Of a stretch of 64,000 nt of DNA, positions 23,752-37,100 are shown piece by piece. Within the stretch, counting starts at the first letter, position 1. Each line of letters begins with the position of its first letter. Both the position numbers and the translations under genes were made by a program. The DNA lies in NCBI RefSeq assembly GCF_040869045.1, contig NC_090322.1, positions 272,888,662 through 272,952,661 of the forward strand, written 5' to 3'. The notes under the pieces were generated by a model that ran no database searches, was not told the DNA's origin, and was given only the letters and a program-made list of their open reading frames with translations. The stretch comes from Eurosta solidaginis (lineage: Eukaryota > Arthropoda > Insecta > Diptera > Tephritidae).

Positions 23752-24159
23752 ACCTGGGTCGATTTGTATAGACGAAAATTAACCTATATCGCGCCATCGA
23801 TTTTTCGATAGGATTTGGGCTCAGGAAAAAAAAGTTCCACTACGCATACCCAAAAAAATAATTTTTGAGCCTGCAAAAAAATCGATTTTTCGACCAAAAT
23901 TCTTCTAAATCTCCATAAAAGAAATTTTTTTTTTCAAAAAACTGCATTTACCAATTTTGCATTTGCCAATTGACACGAAAAAAAAAAATACATAAAAAAT
24001 GATTTGGAGCCTTGAAAATGAAAAAATGCATAAAAAATCGTTGAAATTTTGCAGGCTCAAAAATTATTTTTTTGAGTATGCGTAGTGGAACTTTTTTCCT
24101 GAGCCCAAATCCTATCGAAAAATCGATGGCGCGATATAGGTTAATAAATCGACCCAGTC
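23752..24159. mobile_element. TA-flanked MITE family, copy 1
   Basis: The left end ACCTGGGTCGATTT and right end AAATCGACCCAGTC are inverted; TA flanks both sides (23750-23751 and 24160-24161). The arms run inward for about 120 bp: GCGCCATCGATTTTTCGATA, GGATTTGGGCTCAGGAAA, TTCCACTACGCATACYCAAA, ATAATTTTTGAGCCTGC. A second copy with the same ends and arms lies at 44429-44912. The TA duplication fits Tc1/mariner-type MITEs. The interior loop of about 150 bp differs between copies. Confidence 0.85.
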
Positions 24160-24299
24160 TAATACACATATTTTTTGATTATGGTTTAAAAAATGATCTT
24201 TCTAGAAAATACTAAATATGAAATAAAGTGTAGAGCACATTAAAGACTGAATTTTCATCTCTTGTTCAATTTGCGAAATCTTAGAAATAATAATTGATG

Positions 24300-24880
24300 C
24301 GTCATTTAGGCCTCCAAAGTACATAACCGATCTTCACAAAATTTTTTGCGGTAAATTTACGTGGTCACTTGATATTTTTCTGTCTACATAAAATTATGGG
24401 AAAATGGGCGATGTCTCGCCCACAGCCTATAGAGATTTCATTTTGTTTTCTTCAAACAATTGATAATTAAATATATGGACCCTATACATACATATATTAA
24501 TCTGTATAGAATTTTGAAATAGTGGGACGATGCCACGTCCAATTATATGTGTGCGTGTATATGTCATTTACATACTTATACTTATTTTGAGCCTCGCAGA
24601 GGACCGCACGAAAGTGTGATGGTACAACATGTGTTTTGCAAAGAAATTAAAGAGCAAGTAATTTCAATATCTTATAAATGTGCATGGGTTTTACAGGAGG
24701 CCAAAGTACTCAACCAATCTTGACAAAAATTTTACAGTAGGTTGACTTGGTCACCCGACATTTTTCTGGCTATATAAAATTTGGAAAAAGTGAGCGTTGT
24801 CACGCCGCTAACTTGGAAATGTTTCAGTTCTCTGTATTTACTTATTATTGAAGCAGGTAGTCAATTTTTGGTACACAGAT
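24300..24880 (+). repeat. two diverged direct copies of a repeat
   Basis: Positions about 24309-24440 (GGCCTCCAAAGTACATAACC, GATCTTCACAAAATTTT, GTGGTCACTTGATATTTTTC, TACATAAAATTATGGGAAAA, GGGCGATGTCTCGCCCAC) and 24693-24815 (GGAGGCCAAAGTACTCAACC, AATCTTGACAAAAATTTT, TTGGTCACCCGACATTTTTC, TATATAAAATTTGG, GAGCGTTGTCACGCCGC) are the same sequence at about 75% similarity. The style (short ligand-like phrases, GGGCGNTGTC) resembles the head of the Helentron-like element but is not alignable to it by eye. Confidence 0.6.
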
Positions 24881-24959
24881 TTGATATATAAAAAAAATTT
24901 GGGAGTAAAGCAAAAATTTACATTCGCTATATCTAGGTAGTTATCTGAAGGCGGTATAC

Positions 24960-25170
24960 CATATATTACATATAGATGAGGGGGGAGAGGTCGAGGGCGT
25001 GGAAGTGGCAGTGAGAGTGGGTGTGGGCGTAGGACTGGGATTGGAAATAGACTTTGGAGTGCGAGTGAGAAGTAGAATGAGAACGGAGGGGAGATAAAAG
25101 GGGGAGATAAAGGGAATTTGATTGATTGATTGAAAGGAAGAAATAAGAATGAGAAGCGCAGAAATAAGAA
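24960..25170. repeat. purine-rich low-complexity tract
   Basis: About 200 bp consists almost only of G and A with some T (GAGGGGGGAGAGGTCGAGGG, AGTGAGAGTGGGTGTGGG, GAAGGAGAAATGGGAGAGAA). On the minus strand it reads as a proline/serine/threonine-rich open frame, which is an effect of composition. Confidence 0.8.
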
Positions 25171-25190
25171 GGAGAAATGGGAGAGAACGT

Positions 25191-27240
25191 CTAATCGATG
25201 ATATCGAGAGATGAGAAGGCAGGTTCACTTTTCAAATGTATGGCAGGATAACGTCCACTGAGTACACTAGTAATACATAAAAATAACCCGACCGAAGTGA
25301 CTGGAGCATCAATAATTGTGTGGAAATTTATTTGTGGCTTGACAAGCTCTTCAAGTATATTTCTGTCACGAGCATATTTCTGTCTAGAAAAAAAATGTAT
25401 CTGCCTGCCTAAGCCATGGTGAAACAACCAGGTAAAATAAGCCGTCAATTCTCTAGCTCTGAATTCTTCTTTGCTCTGGCAATAGGCAATATGAAAATTG
25501 TTCACCAATGTGGTGCCCAAAAAGTCTGTTATGCATTTTTCAGGAGTAAAATATGCTAAATTTAGTACATTTTTTTACATGAACTAATAGGTGAACATCG
25601 ATGCACCCTTAATGGAGTTAATTACAGAAATTCATGATTTGGTGTTGGCTTCCATAAGTAAAGCCGTGCGAATCTATTACGTTCATATTGCTGACTTTTT
25701 CATTATATATGTTTACTCCATTATATATAATTAACCATTATATATAATTAACTTGTCCCTAAAAAAAAGTTGAAGTTGACGTCATTTAACTTTAGCAGCA
25801 TCCATTGAAATTTTCTGCTCATCACAGTTTAAGTGGCCAAATTGAACTTTTTATATTTATTCAATGCTAACAGGGGCTGTGAGTGTGAGTTTTGAAATGT
25901 ACATTTTTTTCATACAAATTATATGAATGCACTTTACTATTTCATATAAATCTAACCAAATCAACTATAAATATGTTACAACTAACCAAACCATAAAAAG
26001 AATGAATTTGAACTTACATTTATTACACCATACAACCTACCTTTGTACATTCACCAGTACTCCATACATTACATTTACCAACATTACACATTACGCATAT
26101 TCTACACATTCTCTATATAAACACTTCCCTGCGTTTACATTCTAAATATATACTTCATATAGCACTCCACCTACTTAAGCTTATGGCCGAGCCACAATGA
26201 AGTTTTTCATATAGATGCGTTCAACGCAATCTTATGCATTCCAGTAACATCGCAACAATCAACCTAGATGTTGCGCTTGTAAATATAAAGGAACTTCAGA
26301 CTTGGCAAATGAAGTTTATTCGCCTTGCCCATTCACATACAAAATTTCGCCAAGCACTATTATAAACATTCCCACTATACAAAAAAAATACTTGCTAATC
26401 TATTTTGGGTTCTATTCATTTGTTGAATTGAGCAGTAAGTATTTAACTGTAAACAGTTTTAGAAAAGTACCAACAAATGGGAAAAATAAATTCACTTGCA
26501 AAGTGTGAAAGCACTCTTAACTAAATCAAATGTCAAATTATTCTTATTCTTTGCTTGCAACAAAAATTGGAAGATGGCTACTTTTTCATATCAGAAGGCG
26601 CTAGTGTCACTCAATCTTCCATTCTCCTTAAAATATTGAGTTAAACGCATCTACATATGTATATGTAAAACTGCTTATGTGGCGGGGCTTTTACACCTCG
26701 AGCTTGCACGTTTACAGCACCGTTTACACAGAAACTACTTTATAAACAATAATTTTATTACCCCGGTTTGTTACAAAAATGTACGTTTGAATGAAGTTTT
26801 ATATATTTTAGGCGTAAGAAGTTAAGCAAATTTGTCTCTTGCTGATTTTGCAAAAACATTGAGGGTATACATCTATATAGAACAATAAGTTTAAATATTA
26901 ACATCACAGAGGCCTTAGCTTGTTATCCAATTATATACAATAATTTCAGGTGTATTCCAGTTTATTCAAACCACTGCGAGTAACACGGCAACAATTCAAA
27001 AAAATCTTGAATTGCATGAAACTCATACGATCGTTGAAGTACCAAGAAGTTTATGCGCAAGAGAAAGTTACCAAAGTTGATAGCTTATCGCTCGTACTAT
27101 CTGGGAAGTAAGTAAACTGTAGTTTTAAGATACATATGGGGCTTTTCATGTCGAGTGTTCCCACTCGTAAAACTTGATATATCCAAAATCCACCAAAGTT
27201 GGTGAACATGTTGTTATTGTATGGTGCATCCACTGTGCAA
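25191..27240. other. AT-rich spacer, no supported gene
   Basis: A 109-codon minus-strand frame (25191-25520) has ordinary-looking amino-acid use (including ILEELVKPQINFHT) but no family I recognise, so I do not call it. A 16-bp unit, CATTATATATAATTAA, is duplicated at about 25718-25751. The stretch 25920-26160 is rich in TTACA/ACATT words. Nothing else stands out. Confidence 0.4.
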
Positions 27241-27248
27241 AAGAAATT

Positions 27249-27860
27249 AGAGCGTACCATTTCTCGAACTTGTTCGAGAAAAGATTTCTCGCGAGTCTCG
27301 CCTGCTCGCGAGATTTTCGAATCTCGAATAACTCGTAATACTCGCGAGCTTCTCGACTTTCAATTCTCGCGAGCTTCTCGACATTCGATTTAATCGATTC
27401 ATTGGCTGTTTTATATAGGGCGTACCATTTCTTCTGAAGCACAAGCAAACATTTCCACTAAACCACAACTAAAATCACCGAAATGTATAGAATACTGCCA
27501 ATACAGCGACTGAATTGAAAGTCGAGAAGCTCGCGAGTATTACGAGTATTTCGAGATTCGAGAATCTCGCGAGTAGCCGTGTTTTCGATGTCTCGTTAAA
27601 AAAATAAAATATTGTGAAAAATTATATTTATAATAACTACGTTTTGAGTTAAATGTCATTGAAAAGCAATATAATAAAAAAAAATTCACAAGTAAAAAAA
27701 CCAAGTGTATAAATACTGTCCATACAGCAATTAAGTTTATGTCGAGAAGCTAGTGAGATTTACGAGTACTTCGAGACAGGAGAATCTCGCGAGAAGTCGA
27801 GTTCTCGATTTCTCGGGTCTCCAAAATCTCGCTTGTGTTCGAGAAGAAATCGTAAGCTCC
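27249..27860. repeat. TCTCGCGAGA-rich inverted repeat
   Basis: The segment 27305-27366 (from CTCGCGAGATTTTCGAATCTCG to TCTCGACTTTCAATTC) is a near-exact inverted copy of 27512-27573, 62 bp with about two mismatches. A third, weaker copy is at 27745-27850. CTCGCGAG occurs at least six times and CTCGA/TCGAG many more. The word GCGTACCATTTCT occurs at 27251 and 27421, and its inverse-like AGAAGAAATCGTA at 27844, which may mark element ends. This is probably a non-autonomous DNA element with subterminal repeats. Short minus-strand frames here are shadows. Confidence 0.7.
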
Positions 27861-28098
27861 AAAAGAAATGACCGAAATATAAACGGATTGAGATGATACA
27901 GGATGTGGAAAATTGGCTTTTTTTCCTTGTGATCTTTTTAGTAAATTTTTAGACCACTACAACGTCCAAAAAATACATATAATTTTAGCCAAGGGAAACA
28001 CCCTTTCCAATTGTTATTTTGTTCGACAGACAAAATATTGCCAGCTCACAAGGTTTTCAACTTTATGCCTTACAACGCAAAGGCGGGGTGCACTTACA

Positions 28099-28926
28099 CC
28101 CAGTAAACATTAGGGCTTGAGTCACATTAGAGCTCAAGTTGCGAACTAATGTCCATCTCAAGTCTCAAGGTTGTTTCTCAACAGTAGCCAAATTTGAGAA
28201 TCATAGAGTTCTCAACAAAAAAGTAATTTTTTAAATGGCTAAAAATGCTGTTTCTCAAGTTGAGAAAACGATCAACTTTCAATAGCTGTTTCAATTACAT
28301 AAGTAGATCTGGGACCATATCGTCACTACTACCACGTATCGAAGGATATATTCATTCAAACGATAAAACATGGTACTAGTGAGTATGCTTTGTCACTAGT
28401 TCAAATATTTCATTAATCCAATTTACCGTTTCGGAGCTATTGTGATTTAAACAATGGCATTCGATCACGGATGGTATGACACGATACAGCCCCTGTTTGC
28501 CAAAACATAAAGTATTTGTTCTTAACCAAAAGATAAATTTAAATTGTACATTAAAGCTAATGTTTAAATTTTCGACGTGCCTAAACGCTTGGGAGAAATA
28601 TGCTTTATGTGTTACACGATCGCATATGGAAAAACAATTTCACTCAAACGACAGATTTGACTCTGTCAAACTATTCGTAAAAATGATAATGATAAATAAG
28701 TTATAGATCTAATGAGTACTCGCATACACTATTTCACATATTTCCTCAGTCCGATTTACCGTTTCACAGCTAATGCGATTTACAAAATTTATGATACTGG
28801 CCCTGGATTTAAATTTGAGAATCATCAATTTCTCAAAATTTTTCCAAGGAGAATAATAAGAAAATTATGATCGAGACTAACTCGAGTACTATGATTTTCC
28901 CAAATATTGTTTGGATGTTTAATGGG
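28099..28926. mobile_element. candidate DNA element with CCCAGTAAAC ends (copy 2)
   Basis: The left end is CCCAGTAAACATTAGGGC; the right end GTTTAATGGGC is its inverse with one mismatch. Further in, AATTTGAGAATCATAGAGTTCTCAA on the left opposes AATTTGAGAATCATCAATTTCTCAA on the right, in the same rather than inverted orientation but near-palindromic. An internal direct repeat is seen at about 28395-28450 and 28725-28785 (ATTTCATTAATCC / TTTCCTCAGTCC followed by RATTTACCGTTTC.GAGCTA.TG.GATTTA). No transposase. The terminal decamer is shared with 1151-2387. Confidence 0.45.
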
Positions 28927-29175
28927 CATTAGCTTATAGAAAATACTTGCTAAGTGCAATGTCACCCTATCTTGGCTGCTGTTTCAAAAACGCTAACTCA
29001 GAAAACGGGCCAATACTTACATAAATTTTAAAAAATTTGAGCTTAGCTGGGCATTGCAATTTGCAGCCTAGATAGGGTGATCTTCAATTCTGAACCCAAA
29101 TCAAGAGTTTTTAAAATGTTTGTCGTCCGTTTGCATGTTTGTCGAATCATTCAAAAAGCACGGTATAGAAATGGA

Positions 29176-29434
29176 GGGTCTACCACGTTATCCCCCAAAA
29201 TCAAAAACCTCAAAACAAAATCCCCAAATCAAAATCCCCAAAATCAAAATCCCCAAACTCATAATCCCAGTGCTATGATAAACATCATGACCGCTGATTT
29301 CACACATAAAATGGGGATTTTGTGTTGGGGATTATGAGTTTGGGGATTTAGATTTTGGGGATTTTGATTTTGGGGATTTTGATTTAGGGATTTTGTTTTG
29401 GGGATTTTGATTTTGGGGATAACGTGGTAGACCC
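29176..29434. repeat. GGGGATTTTG minisatellite foldback 1
   Basis: The ends GGGTCTACCACGTTATCCCC and GGGGATAACGTGGTAGACCC are an exact 20-bp inverted repeat. The left arm is a run of CCCCAAAATCAAAAT-type units and the right arm a run of GGGGATTTTGATTTT units, so the whole block folds on itself. The centre has CCCAGTGCTATGATAAACAT (29266-29285) and CACACATAAAATGGGGATTT. Apparent ORFs are compositional. Confidence 0.85.
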
Positions 29435-29788
29435 GGTCATGATGTTTATCATAGCACTGGGATTTTGTGTTTGGGGATTTTGATTTTGGGGATTTTGAAT
29501 TTGGGGATTATGTGTTTGGGTATTTTTTTTCTTTGGGGATTTTGTGTTTGGGTATTTTTTTTTTTTTTTTGGGGATTTCGTGGCACTCCCGTAAGTTAGA
29601 CCTCGGCTGAAGCAACAGTGCAAGTTGCATCCATTTCTGGCAGTGCCACGAAATCCAAAAAAAAAAAATACCAAAACACAAAATCCCCAAAGAAAAAAAT
29701 ACCCAAACACATAATCCCCAAATTCAAAATCCCCAAAATCAAAATCCCCAAACACAAAATCCCAGTGCTATGATAAACAGCATGACCG
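29435..29788. repeat. GGGGATTTTG minisatellite foldback 2, adjacent and inverted
   Basis: The outer words are GGTCATGATGTTTATCATAG (29435-29454) and CCCAGTGCTATGATAAACAG (29761-29780), inverted copies of each other and of the word at 29266-29285. Inside are GGGGATTTTG-type arms of the two orientations around a GC-richer centre with GTGGCACTCCC and, inverted, GCAGTGCCACG (29580-29655). Blocks 1 and 2 together form a multi-arm foldback region of about 600 bp. Confidence 0.8.
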
Positions 29789-31189
29789 TGTAAAAAATAG
29801 CAATATCTCTTTCCTTTTTCATTCATATTTATGTATGTATAACTATATATTCACGTTTTGGCAATACATATTTTTATACTCAGTTGAGCAGAGCTCACAG
29901 AGTATATTAAGTTTGATTGGATAACGGTTGGTTGTACATATATAAAGGAATCGAGATAGATATAGACTTCCATATATCAAAATAATCAGGATCGAAAAAA
30001 ATTTTGATTAAGCCATGTCCGTCCGTCCGTTAACACGATAACTTGAGTAAATTTTGAGGTATCTTGATGACATTTGGTATGTAGGTTCCTGAGCACTCAT
30101 CTCAGATCGCTATTTAAAATGAACGATATCGGACTATAACCACGCCCACTTTTTCGATATCAAAAATTTGGAAAAACCGAAAAAGTGCGATAATTCATTA
30201 CAAAAGACAGATAAAGCGACGAAACTTGGTAGATGAGTTGATCTTATGACGCAGAATAGAAAATTAGTAAAATTTTGGACAATGGGTGTGGCACCGCCCA
30301 CTTTTAAAAGAAGGTAATTAAAAGTTTTGCATGCTGTAATTTGGCAGTCGTTGAAGATATCATGATGAAATTTGGCAGGAACGTTACTCCTATTACTATA
30401 TGTACGCTTAATAAAAATTAGCAAAATCGGAGAAGGACCACGCCCACTTTTAAAAAAAAAATTTTTTTAAAGTAAAATTTTAACAAAAAATTTAATATCT
30501 TTACAGTATATAAGTAAATTATGTCAAAATTCAACTCCAGTAATGATATGGTGCAACAAAATACAAAAATAAAAGAAAATTTCAAAATGGGCGTGGCTCC
30601 GCCCTTTTTCATTTAATTTGTCTAGGATACCTTTAACGCCATAAGTCGAACAAAAATTAACCAATCCTTTTGAAATTTGATAGGGGCATAGATTTTATGA
30701 CGTTAACTGTTTTCTGTGAAAATGGGCGAAATCGGTTGATGCCACGCCCAGTTTTTATTCCCAGTCGTCCGTCTGTCCTTCCGCATGGCCGTTAACACGA
30801 TAACTTGAGCAAAAATCGACATATCTTTAATGAACTTAGTTCACGTGCTTACTTGAACTCACTTTATCTTGGTATGAAAAATGAACGAAATCCGACTATG
30901 ACCACGCCCACTTTTTCGATATCGAAAATTACGAAAAATGAAAAAAATGCCATAATTCTATACCAAATACGATAAAAGGGATGAAACATGGTAATTGGAT
31001 TGGTTTATTGACGCGAAATATAACTTTGGAAAAAACTTTGTAAAATGGTTGTGACACCTACCATATTAAGTAGAAGAAAATGAAAAAGTTCTGCAGGGCG
31101 AAATAAAAAACCCTAGAAATTTTTGCAGGTATTACATATATAAATAAATTAGCGGTATCCAACAGATGATGTTCTGGGTCACCCTGTTC

Positions 31190-34100
31190 GATATCTGGAA
31201 AACGCCTTAACATATACAACTACCACCACTCCCTTTTAAAACTCTCATTAATACCTTTAATTTGATACCAATATCGTACAAACACATTCTAGAGTCACCC
31301 CTGGTCCACCTTTATGGCGATATCTCGAAAAGCCGTCCACCTATAGAACGAAGGCCCACCCCTTTTAAAAATACTCATTAACACCTTTCATTTGATACCC
31401 ATATCGTACAAACAAAGTCTAGAGTCACCCCTGGCCCACCTTTATTGCGATATCCCGGAAAGGCGTCCACCTATAGAACTAAGGCCCACTCCCTTTTAAA
31501 ATACTCATTAACACCTTTCATTTGATACCCATATCATAAAAATTAATTCTAGAGTCACCCCTGGTCCACCTTTATGGCGATATCTCGAAAAGGCGTCCAC
31601 CTATAGAACTAAGGCCTACTCCCTTTTATAATACTCATTAACACCTTTCATTTGATACCCATATCGTACAAATTAATTCTAGAGTCACCCCTGGTCCACC
31701 TTTATGGCGATATCTCGAAAAGGCGTCCACCTATAGAACTAAGGCCCACTCCCTTTTAAAATACTCATTAACACCTTTCATTTGATACCCATATCATAAA
31801 AATTAATTCTAGAGTCATCCCTGGTCCACCTTTATGGCGATATCTCGAATAGGCGTCCACCCATAGAACTAAGGCCCACACACTTTTAAAATACTCATTA
31901 ACACCTTTCATTTGATACCCATATCGTACAAATTAATTCTAGAGTCACCCCTGGTCCACCTTTATGGCGATATCTCGAAAAGGCGTCCACCTATAGAACT
32001 AAGGCCCACTCCCTATTAAAATACTCATTAACACCTTTCATTTGATACCCATATCATACAAACAAATTCTAGAGTCACCCCTGGTCCACCTTTATGGCAA
32101 TATCTCGAAAAGGCGTCAACCCATAGAACTAAGGCACACTCCATTTTAAAACACTCATCAACACCTTTCATTTGATACCCATATCATACAAATTAATTCT
32201 AGAGTCACCCCTGGTCCACCTTTATGGCGATATCTCGAAAAGGCGTCCACCTATAGAACTAAGGCCCACTCCCTTTTATAATACTCATTAAAACCTTTCA
32301 TTTGATACCCATATCGTACAAATTAATTCTAGAGTCACCCCTGGTCCACCTTTAAGGCGATATCTCGAAAAGGCGTCCACCTATAGAACTAAGGCCCACT
32401 CCCTTTTATAATACTCATTAACACCTTTCATTTGATACCCATATCGTACAAATTAATTCTAGAGCCACCCCTGGTCCACCTTTATGGCGATATCTCGAAA
32501 AGGCGTCCACCCAAAGAACTAAGGCCCACCCACTTTTAAAATACTCATTAACACCTTTCATTTGATACCCGTATCGTACAAATTAATTCTAGAGTCACCC
32601 CTGGTCCACCTTTATGGCAATATCTCAAAAAGGCGTCCACCCATAGAACTAAGGCCCACCCACTTTTAAAATACTCATTAACACCTTTCATTTGATACCC
32701 ATATCGTACAAATTAATTCTAGAGTCACCCCTGGTTCACCTTTATGGCGATATCTCGAAAAGGCGTCCACCCATAGAACTAAGGCCCACCCACTTTTAAA
32801 ATACTCATTAACACCTTTCATTTGATACCCGTATCGTACAAATTAATTCTAGAGTCACCCCTGGTCCACCTTTATGGCAATATCTCGAAAAGGCGTCCAC
32901 CCATAGAACTAAGGCCCACTCCCTTTTATAATAGTCATTAACACCTTTCATTTGATACCCATATCGTACAAATTAATTCTAGAGTCACCCCTGGTCCACC
33001 TTTATGGCGATATCTCGAAAAGGCGTCCACCCATAGAACTAAGGCCCACCCACTTTTAAAATACTCATTAACACCTTTCATTTGATACCCGTATCGTACA
33101 AATTAATTCTAGAGTCACCCCTGGTCCACCTTTATGGCAATATCTCGAAAAGGCGTCCACCCATAGAACTAAGGCCCACGCACTTTTAAAATACTCATTA
33201 ACACCTTTCATTTGATACCCATATCGTACAAATTAATTCTAGAGTCACCCCTGGTCCACCTTTATGGCAATATCTCGAAAAGGCGTCCACCCATAGAACT
33301 AAGGCCCACTCCCTTTTATAATAGTCATTAACCCCTTTCATTTGATACCCATATCGTACAAATTAATTCTAGAGTCACCCCTGGTCCACCTTTATGGCGA
33401 TATCTCGAAAAGGCGTCCACCTATAGAACTAAGGCCCACTCCCTTTTATAATACTCATTAAAACCTTTCATTTGATACCCATATCGTACAAATTAATTTT
33501 AGAGTCACCCCTGGTCCACCTTTATGGCGATATCTCGAAAAGGCGTCCACCTATAGAACTAAGGCCCACTCCCTTTTATAATACTCATTAACACCTTTCA
33601 TTTGATACCCATATCGTACAAATTAATTCTAGAGTCACCCCTGGTCCACCTTTATGGCGATATCTCGAAAAAGCGTCCACCTATAGAACTAAGGCCCACT
33701 CCCTTTTATAATACTCATTAAAACCTTTCATTTGATACCCATATCGTACAAATTAATTTTAGAGTCACCCCTGGTCCACCTTTATGGCAATATCTCGAAA
33801 AGGCGTCCACCTATAGAACTAAGGCCCACTCCCTTTTATAATACTCATTAACACCTTTCATTTGATACCCATATCGTACAAATTAATTCTAGAGTCACCC
33901 CTGGTTCACCTTTATGGCGATATCTCGAAAAGGCGTCCACCTATAGAACTAAGGCCCACTCCCTTTTATAATACTCATTAAAACCTTTCATTTGATACCC
34001 ATATCGTACAAATTAATTTTAGAGTCACCCCTGGTCCACCTTTATGGCGATATCTCGAAAAGGCGTCCACCTATAGAACTAAGGCCCACTCCCTTTTATA

Positions 34101-37100
34101 ATACTCATTAACACCTTTCATTTGATACCCATATCGTACAAATTAATTCTAGAGTCACCCCTGGTCCACCTTTATGGCGATATCTCGAAAAGGCGTCCAC
34201 CTATAGAACTAAGGCCCACTCCCTTTTATAATACTCATTAACACCTTTCATTTGATACCCATATCGTACAAATTAATTCTAGAGTCACCCCTGGTCCACC
34301 TTTATGGCAATATCTCGAAAAGGCGTCCACCCATAGAACTAAGGCCCACCCACTTTTAAAATACTCATTAACACCTTTCATTTGATACCCATATTGTACA
34401 AACGCATTCTAGAGTCATCCCTGGTCCACCTTTATGGCGATATCTCGAAAAGGCGTCCACCCATAGAACTAAGGCCCACTCCCTTTTAAAATACTCATTA
34501 ACACCTTTTATTTGGTACCCATATCGTACAAACTAATTCTAGAGTCACCGCTGGTCCACCTTTATAACGATATCCCGAAAAGGCGTCCACCTATAGAACT
34601 AAGGCCCACTCCCTTTTAAAATACTCATTAACACCTTTCATTTGATACCCATATCGTACAAACAAATTCTAGAGTCACCACTGGTCCACCTTTATGGCAA
34701 TATCTCGAAAAGGCGTCAACCCATAGAACTAAGGCCCACTCCATTTTAAAACACTCATTAACACCTTTCGTTTGATACCCATATCGTACAAACGCATTCT
34801 AGAGTCACCCCTGGTCCACCTTTATAACGATATCCCGAAAAGGCGTCCACATATAGAACTAAGGCCCACTCCTTTTTAAAATACTCATTAACACCTTTCA
34901 TTTGATACCAATATTGTACAAATAAATTCCAGAGTCACCCCTGGTCCACCTTTATGGCGATATGTCGAAAAGGCGTCCACCTATAGAACTAAGCCCCACT
35001 CCGTTTTAAAATACTGATTAACACCTTTCATTTGATACCCATATCGTACAAACAAATTCTAGAGTCACCCATGGTCCACCTGTATGGCGATATCTCGAAA
35101 AGCCGTCCACCTATAGAACTAAGGCCCACTCCGTTTTAAAATATTCATTAACACCTTTCATTTGATACCCAAATCGTACAAACATATTCTAGAGTCACCC
35201 CTGGTTCACCTTTATGGCGATATCTCGAAAAGGCGACCACCTATAGAACGAAGGCCCACCCCTTTTAAAAATACTCATTAACACCTTTCATTTGATACCC
35301 ATATCGTACAAACAAAGTCTAGAGTCACCCCTGGCCCACCTTTATTGCGATATCCCGGAAAGGCGTCCACCTATAGAACTAAGGCCCACTCCCTTTTAAA
35401 ATACTCATTAACACCTTTCATTTGATACCCATATCATAAAAATTAATTCTAGAGTCACCCCTGGTCCACCTTTATGGCGATATCTCGAAAAGGCGACCAC
35501 CTATAGAACGAAGGCCCACCCCTTTTAAAAATACTCATTAACACCTTTCATTTGATACCCATATCGTACAAACAAAGTCTAGAGTCACCCCTGGCCCACC
35601 TTTATTGCGATATCCCGGAAAGGCGTCCACCTATAGAACTAAGGCCCACTCCCTTTTAAAATACTCATTAACACCTTTCATTTGATACCCATATCGTACA
35701 AATTAATTCTAGAGTCACCCCTGGTCCACCTTTATGGCGATATCTCGAAAAGGCGTCCACCTATAGAACTAAGGCCCACTCCCTTTTAAAATACTCATTA
35801 ACACCTTTCATTTGATACCCATATCATAAAAATTAATTCTAGAGTCATCCCTGGTCCACCTTTATGGCGATATCTCGAATAGGCGTCCACCCATAGAACT
35901 AAGGCCCACACACTTTTAAAATACTCATTAACACCTTTCATTTGATACCCATATCATAAAAATTAATTCTAGAGTCACCCCTGGTCCACCTTTATGGCGA
36001 TATCTCGAAAAGGCGTCCACCTATAGAACTAAGGCCTACTCCCTTTTATAGTACTCATTAACACCTTTCATTTGATACCCATATCGTACAAATTAATTCT
36101 AGAGTCACCCCTGGTCCACCTTTATGGCGATATCTCGAAAAGGCGTCCACCTATAGAACTAAGGCCCACTCCCTATTAAAATACTCATTAACACCTTTCA
36201 TTTGATACCCATATCATACAAACAAATTCTAGAGTCACCCCTGGTCCACCTTTATGGCAATATCTCGAAAAGGCGTCAACCCATAGAACTAAGGCCCACT
36301 CCATTTTAAAACACTCATTAACACCTTTCATTTGATACCCGTATCGTACAAATTAATTCTAGAGTCACCCCTGGTCCACCTTTATGGCAATATCTCGAAA
36401 AGGCGTCCACCCATAGAACTAAGGCCCACCCACTTTTAAAATACTCATTAACACCTTTCATTTGATACCCATATCGTACAAATTAATTCTAGAGTCACCC
36501 CTGGTCCACCTTTATGGCAATATCTCGAAAAGGCGTCCACCCATAGAACTAAGGCCCACTCCCTTTTATAATAGTCATTAACACCTTTCATTTGATACCC
36601 ATATCGTACAAATTAATTCTAGAGTCACCCCTGGTCCACCTTTATGGCGATATCTCGAAAAGGCGTCCACCTATAGAACTAAGGCCCACTCCCTATTAAA
36701 ATACTCATTAACACCTTTCATTTGATACCCATATCATACAAATTAATTCTAGAGTCACCCCTGGTCAACCTTTATGGCGATATCTCGAAAAGGCGTCCAC
36801 CTATAGAACTAAGGCCCACTCCCTTTTATAATACTCATTAAAACCTTTCATTTGATACCCATATCGTACAAATTAATTCTAGAGTCACCCCTGGTCCACC
36901 TTTAAGGCGATATCTCGAAAAGGCGTCCACCTATAGAACTAAGGCCCACTCCCTTTTATAATACTCATTAACACCTTTCATTTGATACCCATATCGTACA
37001 AATTAATTCTAGAGCCACCCCTGGTCCACCTTTATGGCGATATCTCGAAAAGGCGTCCACCCAAAGAACTAAGGCCCACCCACTTTTAAAATACTCATTA

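Noticed and set aside
24941..25228. 95-codon minus-strand P/S/T-rich frame
   Set aside because: Product of a purine-rich low-complexity tract; no domain or start context.
25191..25520. 109-codon minus-strand frame
   Set aside because: Plausible composition but no recognised family, and it overlaps the purine-rich tract at its end. Left as uncalled.
27146..27468. Four overlapping frames on both strands
   Set aside because: They arise from the inverted CTCGCGAG repeat, which lacks stops in several frames. No motif.
29077..29755. Several frames rich in Q, N, P, K or G, F, W
   Set aside because: They are translations of the CCCCAAAATC / GGGGATTTTG minisatellite arms.
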